Shown one piece after another: positions 6,045 to 12,042 of a stretch of DNA of 12,042 nucleotides (the stretch's first letter is position 1; every line of letters begins with the position of its first letter). The translations under genes and the position numbers were made by a program. The stretch comes from Methanoregula sp. UBA276 (GTDB lineage: Archaea; Halobacteriota; Methanomicrobia; Methanomicrobiales; Methanospirillaceae). Location of the stretch: NCBI GenBank assembly GCA_002508495.1, contig DANA01000100.1, positions 666-12,707 of the forward strand. Direction: 5' to 3'. The notes under the pieces are model-generated. The model was not told the origin of the DNA, searched no databases, and saw only the letters and a program-made list of their open reading frames with translations.

Positions 6045-8852
6045 ATGAAAGACATCATCATCAAAGGTGCCCGCCAGCACAACCTTAAAAATATCAATAT
6101 CACAATCCCCCGGGACAAGCTTGTCGTAATAACCGGCGTCTCCGGCTCCGGCAAATCCACGCTCGCGTTTGACACGCTCTATGCCGAAGGCCAGCGCCGG
6201 TACATGGAATCGCTCTCTTCCTATGCCCGGCAGTTCCTTGGCATGATGCAGAAGCCCGACGTGGACCACATCGAAGGGCTCAGCCCCGCCATCTCCATCG
6301 AGCAGAAGACCACCTCCAAGAACCCCCGCAGCACGGTCGGGACCGTGACCGAGATCTACGATTATCTCCGGCTCCTCTTCGCCCGAATCGGGACGCCCTA
6401 CTGCCCCGAACACAATATCCCCATCGCCTCCCAGAGCCCGGACCGGATTGCCGACCAGATCGCGGCCGAGTACCCGGGCCAGGTCACGGTCCTCGCACCC
6501 ATCGTCCGCCAGAAGAAAGGGACCTACCAGCAGCTTGTAAAGGATCTCAACAAGGAAGGGTTCACCCGGGTCCGGGTGAACGGGAAGATCCTCCGGACCG
6601 ACGAGGAGATCAAGCTCGACCGGTACAGGATGCAGGACATCGAGATCGTCATCGACCGGCTCGATTCTTCCGACCGGAGCCGGCTCACCGAGGCAGTGGA
6701 GAACTGCTTAAAGAAGTCCGAGGGGCTCGTGCTCGTTTCTGGAGAGGACGGCAAAGAGTCCACGTACTCGTCCCTCATGGCCTGCCCGGTCTGCGGGATG
6801 GCGTTCGAAGAGCTCCAGCCCCGGATGTTCTCGTTCAACAGCCCGTTCGGGGCCTGCGAGGAGTGCCACGGGCTCGGGGTGAAGATGGAGTTCGACCCCG
6901 ACCTGATCATCCCGGACAAGGAACGGTGCATCGCGGACGGCGCCATCGCTCCCTACCGCAACCCGATGGACGGGTTCCGGGGACAGTATCTCGCCGTGGT
7001 GGCGAAGAACTATGGCTTCTCGGTGCTCACCCCGATCAAGGATCTCACGAAGGAACAATACGAAGCCCTGATGTTCGGCTCCTCAAAACGAATGAAGTTC
7101 CAGATGAGCATGAGGAACGGCGACGCCGAATGGTCGCACACCGGGGAATGGGAGGGGCTCCTCCCCCAGACCGCCCGGCTCTATGCCCAGACGCAGTCCG
7201 ACTGGCGGAAACGCGAGCTCGAAAACTACATGCGGGTCTCCCCCTGCCCGGCCTGCAACGGGAAGCGGCTGAAAGAGAAGGTGCTCGCGGTCCGGATCGA
7301 CGGGAAGTCCATCATCGATGTCACCGATCTCTCGATCACGGAAGGTATCGCGTTCTTCAAAAACATCCGGCTGACCAAGAAGGAAGCCGAAATTGCCCAC
7401 CTGATCACCAAGGAGATCAAGAGCCGGATCGACTTTCTGGAAAAAGTCGGTCTCGGGTATCTCACGCTCTCCCGGAATGCCGGCACGCTCTCGGGCGGAG
7501 AAGCCCAGCGGATCCGGCTCGCCACCCAGATAGGCTCGAACCTGATGGGTGTCCTCTACGTCCTTGACGAACCGTCCATCGGCCTCCACCAGCGCGACAA
7601 CCGGAAGCTCATCGAGACCCTGAGAGCGCTCCGCGATCTCGGGAACACGGTGCTCGTGGTGGAGCATGACGAGGATATGATCCGGTCCGCCGAGCACGTC
7701 ATCGATATGGGCCCCGGCGCCGGGACGCACGGCGGCCACATTGTTGCGGAAGGGAACCCGAAGCAGATCGAGAAGAACAAAAAGTCGCTCACCGGCCAGT
7801 ACCTCTGTGGCGCAAAGAAGATCGATGTTCCCAAAAAACGGCGGGCCACGAAGAAGTATATCACGATCAAGGGGTGCCGGGAGAACAACCTCAGGAACAT
7901 CGATGCAAAATTTCCCATCGGCCTCCTCACGGTCGTGACCGGGGTTTCGGGGAGCGGGAAGTCCACGCTCGTATACGAGACCCTGTACAAGGGCATGATG
8001 CAGATCATCAACAAGTCCCGCGACCCGGCCGGGAAGCATGACAGGATTGTCTTCGATGCCGAGATCGACAAGGTCATCGTCATCGACCAGTCCCCGATCG
8101 GCAAGACCCCCCGGTCTAATCCCGCCACCTACACCAAAGTCTTTGACGAAATCCGCACGGTCTTTGCGGAGACCAAGGAGGCGAAGATGCGGGGCTACAA
8201 GCCGGGCCGGTTCTCCTTCAACATCCGGGGCGGCCGGTGCGAGGCCTGCGAAGGCGACGGCCTCATCAAGATCGAGATGAACTTCCTCCCCGACGTGTAT
8301 ATCGAGTGCGAGGAGTGCAAGGGCCGGCGGTACAACCGCGAGACGCTCGAAGTGAAGTACAAGGGCAAATCCATTGCTGAGGTCCTCGACATGAGCGTGG
8401 AAGAGGCGATGAAACTCTTTGAGAACATCCCGTCCATCCGCACCAAGCTGGAGACCCTCTCCCGCGTCGGCCTCGACTACATCAAGCTCGGCCAGAGTTC
8501 AACCACCCTCTCCGGGGGAGAAGCCCAGCGGATCAAGCTGACAAGAGAGCTCGCGAAACGGGCGACCGGCCGGACCCTCTACCTCCTGGACGAACCGACA
8601 ACCGGTCTCCACTTTGATGACACGAAGAAACTGATCAAGGTGCTTGACGATCTCGTGGAGAAGGGAAACACCGTGATCGTGATCGAGCACAACCTCGACG
8701 TGGTCAAGTCCGCCGATCATATCATCGACATCGGTCCCGAAGGCGGAAATGCCGGCGGTGAGATCATCGCGACCGGAACGCCGGAGGAGATCGCCGGCAC
8801 GAAAGGGAGCTATACGGGGGAGTTTTTAAAGCCGATACTCGTGAAGGAGTAA
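6045..8852 (+). CDS. uvrA: Excinuclease ABC subunit A (UvrA)
   Basis: DNA damage recognition ATPase of nucleotide excision repair. With UvrB it scans DNA and loads UvrB at lesions for UvrC incision. The 935 residues from ATG 6045 match the roughly 940 typical of the family. Visible features: Walker A GVSGSGKS at 31-38 and again at 633-640; ABC signatures LSGGEAQR at 482-489 and 822-829; Walker B segments VLDEPSIGL and LLDEPTTGL; and two zinc modules, C247/C250 with C271/C274 and C732/C735 with C755/C758. The open frame extends upstream to ATG 6012, but the added 11 residues are not family-like and start inside the TATA box, while MKDIIIKGARQHNLKNI is the normal UvrA start. The gene is GC-rich and intact. 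uvrB is not in the window; uvrC lies 3 kb downstream beyond AT-rich cargo. Confidence 0.98.
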   Translation: MKDIIIKGARQHNLKNINITIPRDKLVVITGVSGSGKSTLAFDTLYAEGQRRYMESLSSYARQFLGMMQKPDVDHIEGLSPAISIEQKTTSKNPRSTVGTVTEIYDYLRLLFARIGTPYCPEHNIPIASQSPDRIADQIAAEYPGQVTVLAPIVRQKKGTYQQLVKDLNKEGFTRVRVNGKILRTDEEIKLDRYRMQDIEIVIDRLDSSDRSRLTEAVENCLKKSEGLVLVSGEDGKESTYSSLMACPVCGMAFEELQPRMFSFNSPFGACEECHGLGVKMEFDPDLIIPDKERCIADGAIAPYRNPMDGFRGQYLAVVAKNYGFSVLTPIKDLTKEQYEALMFGSSKRMKFQMSMRNGDAEWSHTGEWEGLLPQTARLYAQTQSDWRKRELENYMRVSPCPACNGKRLKEKVLAVRIDGKSIIDVTDLSITEGIAFFKNIRLTKKEAEIAHLITKEIKSRIDFLEKVGLGYLTLSRNAGTLSGGEAQRIRLATQIGSNLMGVLYVLDEPSIGLHQRDNRKLIETLRALRDLGNTVLVVEHDEDMIRSAEHVIDMGPGAGTHGGHIVAEGNPKQIEKNKKSLTGQYLCGAKKIDVPKKRRATKKYITIKGCRENNLRNIDAKFPIGLLTVVTGVSGSGKSTLVYETLYKGMMQIINKSRDPAGKHDRIVFDAEIDKVIVIDQSPIGKTPRSNPATYTKVFDEIRTVFAETKEAKMRGYKPGRFSFNIRGGRCEACEGDGLIKIEMNFLPDVYIECEECKGRRYNRETLEVKYKGKSIAEVLDMSVEEAMKLFENIPSIRTKLETLSRVGLDYIKLGQSSTTLSGGEAQRIKLTRELAKRATGRTLYLLDEPTTGLHFDDTKKLIKVLDDLVEKGNTVIVIEHNLDVVKSADHIIDIGPEGGNAGGEIIATGTPEEIAGTKGSYTGEFLKPILVKE

Positions 8853-8912
8853 GCGCCGCAAAACCGAACTCCCTTATTTCATCGAATTGTAAAAATAACG
8901 ACCACAATAAAC

Positions 8913-8921
8913 AATATATAT
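8913..8921 (+). promoter_or_regulatory. TATA box of the Panacea antitoxin-toxin operon
   Basis: AATATATAT near 8913-8921 lies about 25-33 bases before ATG 8946, with no Shine-Dalgarno sequence, so the transcript is probably leaderless. It sits in an A/T-rich 93-base gap after uvrA, so the operon is likely transcribed separately from uvrA. Confidence 0.6.
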
Positions 8922-8945
8922 CAAAAACAGATATTTACGTAGTTT

Positions 8946-9500
8946 ATGACCGCAAAAAAGTCGAAATCCCGGTTAAAACCCGAAGGGTTTCAAAATGAAA
9001 AGTTCAAGCAGGTCGTTCATTACATTGTCCACAAAACGTCCGAATTCCCAAACGTTGGAAAGACTGTTTTGTACAAGTTGCTTTATTTCAACGATTTTGA
9101 TTTTTATGAATTGCACGAGAAGAAAATTACTGGTGAAATATACGCGAATATCGAGCACGGACCGGCCCCCCGGCACTTCAATGAAGTATCGGAAGAGTTG
9201 ATTGAAGAGGGGAAAATCAAACAGTTCGAGACGCCGTACTATGGTCACACCCAAGTTCGTTTCCGCTCCATGAACCAGCCGGATCTCTCGTTACTGAATG
9301 CTACTGAGCTCGCGCATATCGATCAGATTATTTGTAAATACGGCTCGATGAATGCGAAACAGATAGAGGCGTTATCCCATGTTGACACTCCCTGGAAGGC
9401 GACAACGAACAATGAGAATATCGATTATGAACTTGTTTTTTACCGGGATCCCATAACCTCGGTCAGGATTTATTCCGATGACTCAGGTAGGCCAGCTTGA
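8946..9500 (+). CDS. SocA-like Panacea-domain (DUF4065) antitoxin
   Basis: Antitoxin candidate of 184 residues. After a basic N-terminal tail (KKSKSRLK) comes the Panacea domain: VVHYIVHKTSE, then KTVLYKLLYFNDFDFYELH, where the KLLYF-DF helix is the family hallmark, then ITGEIYANIEHGPAPRHF (about 62-79), matching the ITG-x-Y...GP(V/A)P stretch of SocA-like proteins. The C-terminal part (about 120-175) contains the MNAKQIEALSH-x3-PW segment usual at the end of the domain. Panacea domains are antitoxins that pair with many unrelated toxins; in Caulobacter, SocA acts as an adaptor that delivers its toxin to ClpXP. The gene overlaps the next by 23 bases, a normal antitoxin-first order. It is less GC-rich than uvrA before it. 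Confidence 0.85.
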   Translation: MTAKKSKSRLKPEGFQNEKFKQVVHYIVHKTSEFPNVGKTVLYKLLYFNDFDFYELHEKKITGEIYANIEHGPAPRHFNEVSEELIEEGKIKQFETPYYGHTQVRFRSMNQPDLSLLNATELAHIDQIICKYGSMNAKQIEALSHVDTPWKATTNNENIDYELVFYRDPITSVRIYSDDSGRPA

Positions 9501-9846
9501 TTCTTTTTTAAAAGATATCAAACGGTTAAAGAAAAAGTACCACACAATCAACGACGATCTATCTGTTTTTGTAAAAGCGCTACTGGTAAATTTACCCGGA
9601 GGATTGCCTGATACGCACCGGATTCCAATCGGTCAGGAATTCAAAAACGATCCGGTTTTCAAGGTGAAGAGTTTCCGCTCCCGGTGTCTTGGTGGCGGAT
9701 CGCGAAGCGGAATCAGACTGATATACGCATACGATGAACAAACAGATCTGGTAACTCTTATTGAAATATATCACAAGAACGAAAAGGAAAATCACGACAA
9801 AGAGAGACTCAGAATTTTTCTCAAATCAACAAGTACGAAAATGTAA
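9478..9846 (+). CDS. RelE/ParE-like toxin partnered with the Panacea antitoxin
   Basis: Basic protein of 122 residues with the small RelE/ParE plan: an N-terminal helical hairpin (FLKDIKRLKKKYHTINDDLSVF, about 9-30), then a β-sheet with FKVKSFRSRC (about 61-70), SGIRLIYAYD (about 76-85) and LVTLIEIYHKNEKE (about 90-103). The R-x-IY-x-Y strand followed by a LI-x-IY-x-K strand is typical of the superfamily. Members either cut mRNA at the ribosome (RelE) or poison gyrase (ParE); the sequence does not decide which, although the several Arg/Lys residues in the strands would suit an RNase. The ATG lies inside the antitoxin gene, 23 bases before its stop codon, so production is probably coupled. A terminator hairpin follows closely. 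Confidence 0.8.
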   Translation: MTQVGQLDSFLKDIKRLKKKYHTINDDLSVFVKALLVNLPGGLPDTHRIPIGQEFKNDPVFKVKSFRSRCLGGGSRSGIRLIYAYDEQTDLVTLIEIYHKNEKENHDKERLRIFLKSTSTKM

Positions 9847-9856
9847 TCGGGTGAAT

Positions 9857-9891
9857 ACGTGAAGATTTTCCGAGTTCACGTGGGTTTTTTT
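9857..9891 (+). terminator. Hairpin plus T7 terminator of the antitoxin-toxin operon
   Basis: A perfect inverted repeat ACGTGAA (9857-9863) and TTCACGT (9875-9881) encloses an 11-base loop. It is followed after GGG by seven T residues (9885-9891). It begins 11 bases after the toxin stop codon. Confidence 0.75.
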
Positions 9892-10186
9892 AAAAAGATA
9901 AATGAATCTTGATTGAGCGAGAACTCCCCTCATCAGGACCCTTCACGGGGCACGGCGGGGCGAGTTCGGTTTTGCAAAATCGGAACGGTATTTTTAAGGC
10001 CGCCGCGGGGCGCCCTCCGGGGCGGCGGCGCTCATCCCACCCGAGGTACGGAGGATTCAATCCCCATCCCCATTTCTGAAAATACAAATATCTTAAATTT
10101 TTTTTCTCATGGTAATTTACAAATCTACACAAAATTACATCTATAATAATATTTATCTGGAGAGTCTAATACTTATATGACCATTC
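9892..10186. other. GC-rich intergenic region with several inverted repeats, possible structured RNA
   Basis: No convincing protein gene. The short frames on both strands are Arg/Pro/Gly-rich and depend on the repeats. Inverted repeats: GAACTC (9921-9926) with GAGTTC (9962-9967), flanked inside by CCC and GGGG; CGGTTTTGCAAAATCGG (9967-9983), holding the 10-base palindrome TTTTGCAAAA; and GCCGCCGC (9999-10006) with GCGGCGGC (10022-10029) around a 15-base loop. A T-rich run (TTTTTTTT near 10098-10105) lies further down. GC content is far above that of the genes on either side. It could be a small RNA gene, a dispersed intergenic repeat, or a recombination scar. The tRNA-like TTCAATC near 10056 does not fold into a tRNA arm. 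Confidence 0.45.
10148..10157 (+). promoter_or_regulatory. Possible TATA box of the RuvC-like/kinase operon
   Basis: AATATTTATC at about 10148-10157 lies 30-39 bases before ATG 10187. A second A/T element, CTTATATG at 10172-10179, is too close to the start to serve as a TATA box for it. No Shine-Dalgarno sequence is next to the start. Confidence 0.4.
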
Positions 10187-10666
10187 ATGCTTTTACTAGG
10201 TTTACGAGCCTCTCCAAAGACTATTCGTTATGCAGTGCTTGATTTTGATGGACAGAATGTCCGACTAGTGAATGCTGACTCAGAAAAAAAAGAAAACAAA
10301 ATTAATTTTCCCACCGATTTACTAACAACTCACGAAAAAAAATTGGCTTGGTTATACCACGAACTAACCGAAATTTTTAATCTCTATCCAGATATCGCAA
10401 TGGTCTCAATTAAATCAAATGAGTACGGTCGTGGAGGGCAGACGAAAGCCTCTCGTGAAGCAGCATATATCGATGGCATCATGATGCTGACTGCCGAATT
10501 AAATGGGAAGCCAGTTTCAATCAAACTTTATTCGAGTCTAAAAACAAACAATAAAATTGTAAAAGAATCCGCTAGAAAAATCATTGATTCCGTTGATTCG
10601 CTGAAGTCTTTTGATGAAAAAATGGCTGATGCAATTGTCGTGGCATTCTCTGGACGATCGGTCTAA
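10187..10666 (+). CDS. Small RuvC/RNase H-fold-like protein, catalytic residues partly altered (tentative)
   Basis: Protein of 159 residues whose layout follows the RuvC-like RNase H fold. The first strand LLLGLRASPKTIRYAVLDFDG continues into a β-hairpin. A helix (about 51-65, KKLAWLYHELTEIFN) leads to YPDIAMVSIKSNEYGRGG at the second strand. A further helix, KASREAAYIDGIMMLTAEL, is followed by GKPVSIKLYSS. The C-terminus DEKMADAIVVAFSG resembles the last motif DDAADALAIA. The expected acidic residues are not all in place: R7 sits at the first catalytic aspartate, and K76 at the second catalytic glutamate (E79 lies nearby), while D143, E144 and D148 remain. It also resembles the DUF3010 group. 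It may be a divergent nuclease or a non-catalytic nucleic-acid-binding relative. The stop codon overlaps the kinase start by one base (TAATG). Confidence 0.6.
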   Translation: MLLLGLRASPKTIRYAVLDFDGQNVRLVNADSEKKENKINFPTDLLTTHEKKLAWLYHELTEIFNLYPDIAMVSIKSNEYGRGGQTKASREAAYIDGIMMLTAELNGKPVSIKLYSSLKTNNKIVKESARKIIDSVDSLKSFDEKMADAIVVAFSGRSV

Positions 10667-11763
10667 TGACTTCATCCATTTTTTTACTCACTGCGAATGA
10701 GACACTATACAAATACAGATTGATAGAAAAAATCGGAAGTGGGGGTTTTGGACAAGTTTGGTTAACACGAGATGTAACCTTGGATCAAAATGTTGCTGTG
10801 AAAGTGCTTGATTCATCAATGTCATCTGTAGCTGATAACCTGAGTGAAGCAAAGATTGGAAGTCATCTCAATCATAAAAATTTGGTAAAAGTGCAATATG
10901 CAGATGTGGTTTCGCATAATAATCAAGAGTTTGTAATAATCGCAATGGATTTTTTTGAAAGAGGATCTATTGTTACAAAGCTAAATTCAGATGGATTCTT
11001 GCCAATAATTGAAGTCATAAAATACTTGGAAGGTGTTCTTTCTGGTCTTGAATACCTTCATGAAAGAAAAATTATTCATGGAGATGTTAAACCACAGAAT
11101 ATTCTTATTAGTTCCTCGGATACAGGAGTCTTGACCGATTATGGTATATCCTGCCAATTTTTCACTTCAGGCCCGGTTCCCCTTAAAAACGCTTATAATT
11201 TACACATTGCACCAGAAACAATCGGAACCGGACGAATTAGTGTTCAAACTGATATTTATCAAGTCGGAATGACGGCATTTCGTTTATTAAATGGAATTGA
11301 TTGTTTTCAACAAATCTATGATGATAATGGTCAAGAGAAATATGAAGAGCTTATTAGCAAAGGAAAACTTGTTCAGCAAATTCCATATCGACCTTTTATC
11401 CCTCGAAGTCTTAGAATGATAATAAACAAAGCAATCGATGTTAATCCCTCCAATAGGTATCAAAAAGCAGTTGAAATGCGTAGAGCCTTAGAACGATTAC
11501 ATTTTCACGGGTATTGGACTGTTGATTTAGATGGTGATTTGTTTGGGATAAATGGTAACTACATTTTTCGATATGAAATTCATTCTACTGATGGAATTTG
11601 GTTTGATATCTGTGCGTATAAAAAGAACATTCAGACCTCTCGTGAGACGAGAATACAACGATTTTGTTTGAAACACGTAAAAGAAGATGAAGCCAATACC
11701 ATGATTAAGAAGTTCATGCATCATGTTGTAATTGATGATTCTAGAAAAAGATCAAGAGTATGA
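10666..11763 (+). CDS. Cytosolic Hanks-type Ser/Thr protein kinase with an unassigned C-terminal domain
   Basis: Protein of 365 residues. The kinase domain covers about 17-275: glycine loop GSGGFG (24-29), lysine K46 in VAVKVL, αC glutamate E61, catalytic loop HGDVKPQNIL (138-147; D140, K142, N145), magnesium site DYG (158-160) in place of DFG, APE at 182-184, and D196 of the F helix. All catalytic residues are present, so it should be active. The HRD arginine is glycine, making it a non-RD kinase that probably needs no activation-loop phosphorylation. There is no membrane segment or PASTA repeat, unlike many bacterial kinases. The last 80 or so residues (YWTVDLDGDLFGING to the basic end RKRSR) form an α/β domain I do not recognise. 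It is coupled to the RuvC-like gene by a one-base overlap. Both genes are AT-rich, unlike the uvr genes around them. Confidence 0.92.
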   Translation: MTSSIFLLTANETLYKYRLIEKIGSGGFGQVWLTRDVTLDQNVAVKVLDSSMSSVADNLSEAKIGSHLNHKNLVKVQYADVVSHNNQEFVIIAMDFFERGSIVTKLNSDGFLPIIEVIKYLEGVLSGLEYLHERKIIHGDVKPQNILISSSDTGVLTDYGISCQFFTSGPVPLKNAYNLHIAPETIGTGRISVQTDIYQVGMTAFRLLNGIDCFQQIYDDNGQEKYEELISKGKLVQQIPYRPFIPRSLRMIINKAIDVNPSNRYQKAVEMRRALERLHFHGYWTVDLDGDLFGINGNYIFRYEIHSTDGIWFDICAYKKNIQTSRETRIQRFCLKHVKEDEANTMIKKFMHHVVIDDSRKRSRV

Positions 11764-11815
11764 ACATCGTGAATTAGAGATTTTTCAATTTTGACATCCT
11801 CCTGCCCGGACCCAA

Positions 11816-11826
11816 CCCCTTATGAC
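11816..11826 (+). promoter_or_regulatory. TATA-like element of uvrC
   Basis: CTTATGAC (11819-11826) lies 26-33 bases before ATG 11852, at the usual archaeal distance for a leaderless start, and sits at a similar distance to the uvrA element. It shows that uvrC does not rely on the kinase operon for transcription. Confidence 0.5.
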
Positions 11827-11851
11827 TTCCGGCACATGACTGAGAACAACG

Positions 11852-12042
11852 ATGATCGATCTCTCCCTCCTCCCCCACAACCCCGGCTGCTACCTCTTCT
11901 CCGACACAGCCGGCACCATCATCTACGTGGGGAAGGCAAAGGACCTGAAAAAACGGGTGACGAGTTACTTCCAGAAAAAGGACCACGACGCAAAAACGCA
12001 GGCGCTCGTTGCCGTCATCGACTCGGTCGACCTGATGCTCAC
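11852..12042 (+). CDS. uvrC: Excinuclease ABC subunit C (UvrC), N-terminal 63 residues
   Basis: Nuclease of nucleotide excision repair that makes the 3' and 5' incisions around damage marked by UvrA and UvrB. Only the start of the GIY-YIG domain is in the window. PHNPGCYLFSD (8-18) is the GIY-equivalent strand, IIYVGKAKDLKKRVTSYF (23-40) contains the YIG-equivalent YVG and the conserved Lys and Arg of the active site, and the DAKTQALV helix follows. The match to UvrC N-termini is direct, with no lesion. The start is ATG 11852, one codon pair before the usual LxxLPxxPG stretch. The gene is GC-rich like uvrA and in the same direction, with 3 kb of AT-rich cargo between them. It continues past the right edge. 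Confidence 0.96.
   Translation, partial: MIDLSLLPHNPGCYLFSDTAGTIIYVGKAKDLKKRVTSYFQKKDHDAKTQALVAVIDSVDLML

Noticed and set aside
7083..8039. 318-residue minus-strand frame inside uvrA
   Set aside because: Antisense shadow of a strongly conserved gene; GC-rich codon bias leaves such frames open.
10000..10075. tRNA or tRNA remnant suggested by the TTCAATC loop-like sequence
   Set aside because: The stem bases around it do not pair, and no acceptor or anticodon arm can be built.
9890..10132. 80-residue minus-strand frame (and a 77-residue plus frame) in the GC-rich spacer
   Set aside because: Both arise from the GC-rich inverted repeats, show only Arg/Pro/Gly/Ala runs, and have no promoter or start signal.
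9892..10186. CRISPR array
   Set aside because: The repeats are inverted and unequal, not direct repeats with regular spacers; no cas gene is nearby.

Overview
The window looks like chromosomal DNA of a mesophilic archaeon, most likely a methanogen of the Methanomicrobiales type (inference from style; there is no rRNA or marker gene here). Several genes have an archaeal TATA-like box centred about 25-35 bases before the start codon and no Shine-Dalgarno sequence. The poly-T stop signals are also archaeal in style, and the bacterial-type repair genes uvrA and uvrC occur mainly in mesophilic archaea. The two repair genes and the left end are GC-rich. Three gene blocks (about 3.5-5.9 kb, 8.9-9.85 kb and 10.2-11.8 kb) are clearly AT-rich and look transferred.

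Layout. Bases 1-1426 (minus strand) hold an AbiE-type toxin-antitoxin pair: the AbiEi antitoxin, then the AbiEii nucleotidyltransferase toxin, which runs off the left edge. A palindromic operator candidate lies in front. Bases 1427-2553 have no convincing gene but carry repeated A/T hairpins and poly-T tracts. Bases 2554-3051 encode a small lipoprotein, followed by a decayed in-register copy of part of the same gene. On the minus strand, 3494-4258 is a protein resembling a class III nucleotide cyclase, and 4457-5896 is a 479-residue protein with a C-terminal HEPN ribonuclease motif. Each has its own leaderless promoter.

uvrA (6045-8852) and the start of uvrC (11852 to the right edge) are the housekeeping frame. 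Between them lie a SocA/Panacea-type antitoxin overlapping a RelE/ParE-like toxin (8946-9846), a GC-rich region rich in inverted repeats (9892-10186), and a two-gene operon (10187-11763). That operon encodes a small RuvC/RNase H-like protein and a cytosolic Hanks-type Ser/Thr kinase with an unassigned C-terminal domain.

How it fits together. The window reads as a small defence island around the uvr genes: two recognisable toxin-antitoxin modules and two pairs that may be undescribed systems. These are the cyclase-like protein with the HEPN protein, and the RuvC-like protein with the kinase. The last pair is translationally coupled and is the best candidate for a new system. Its function cannot be settled from sequence alone.
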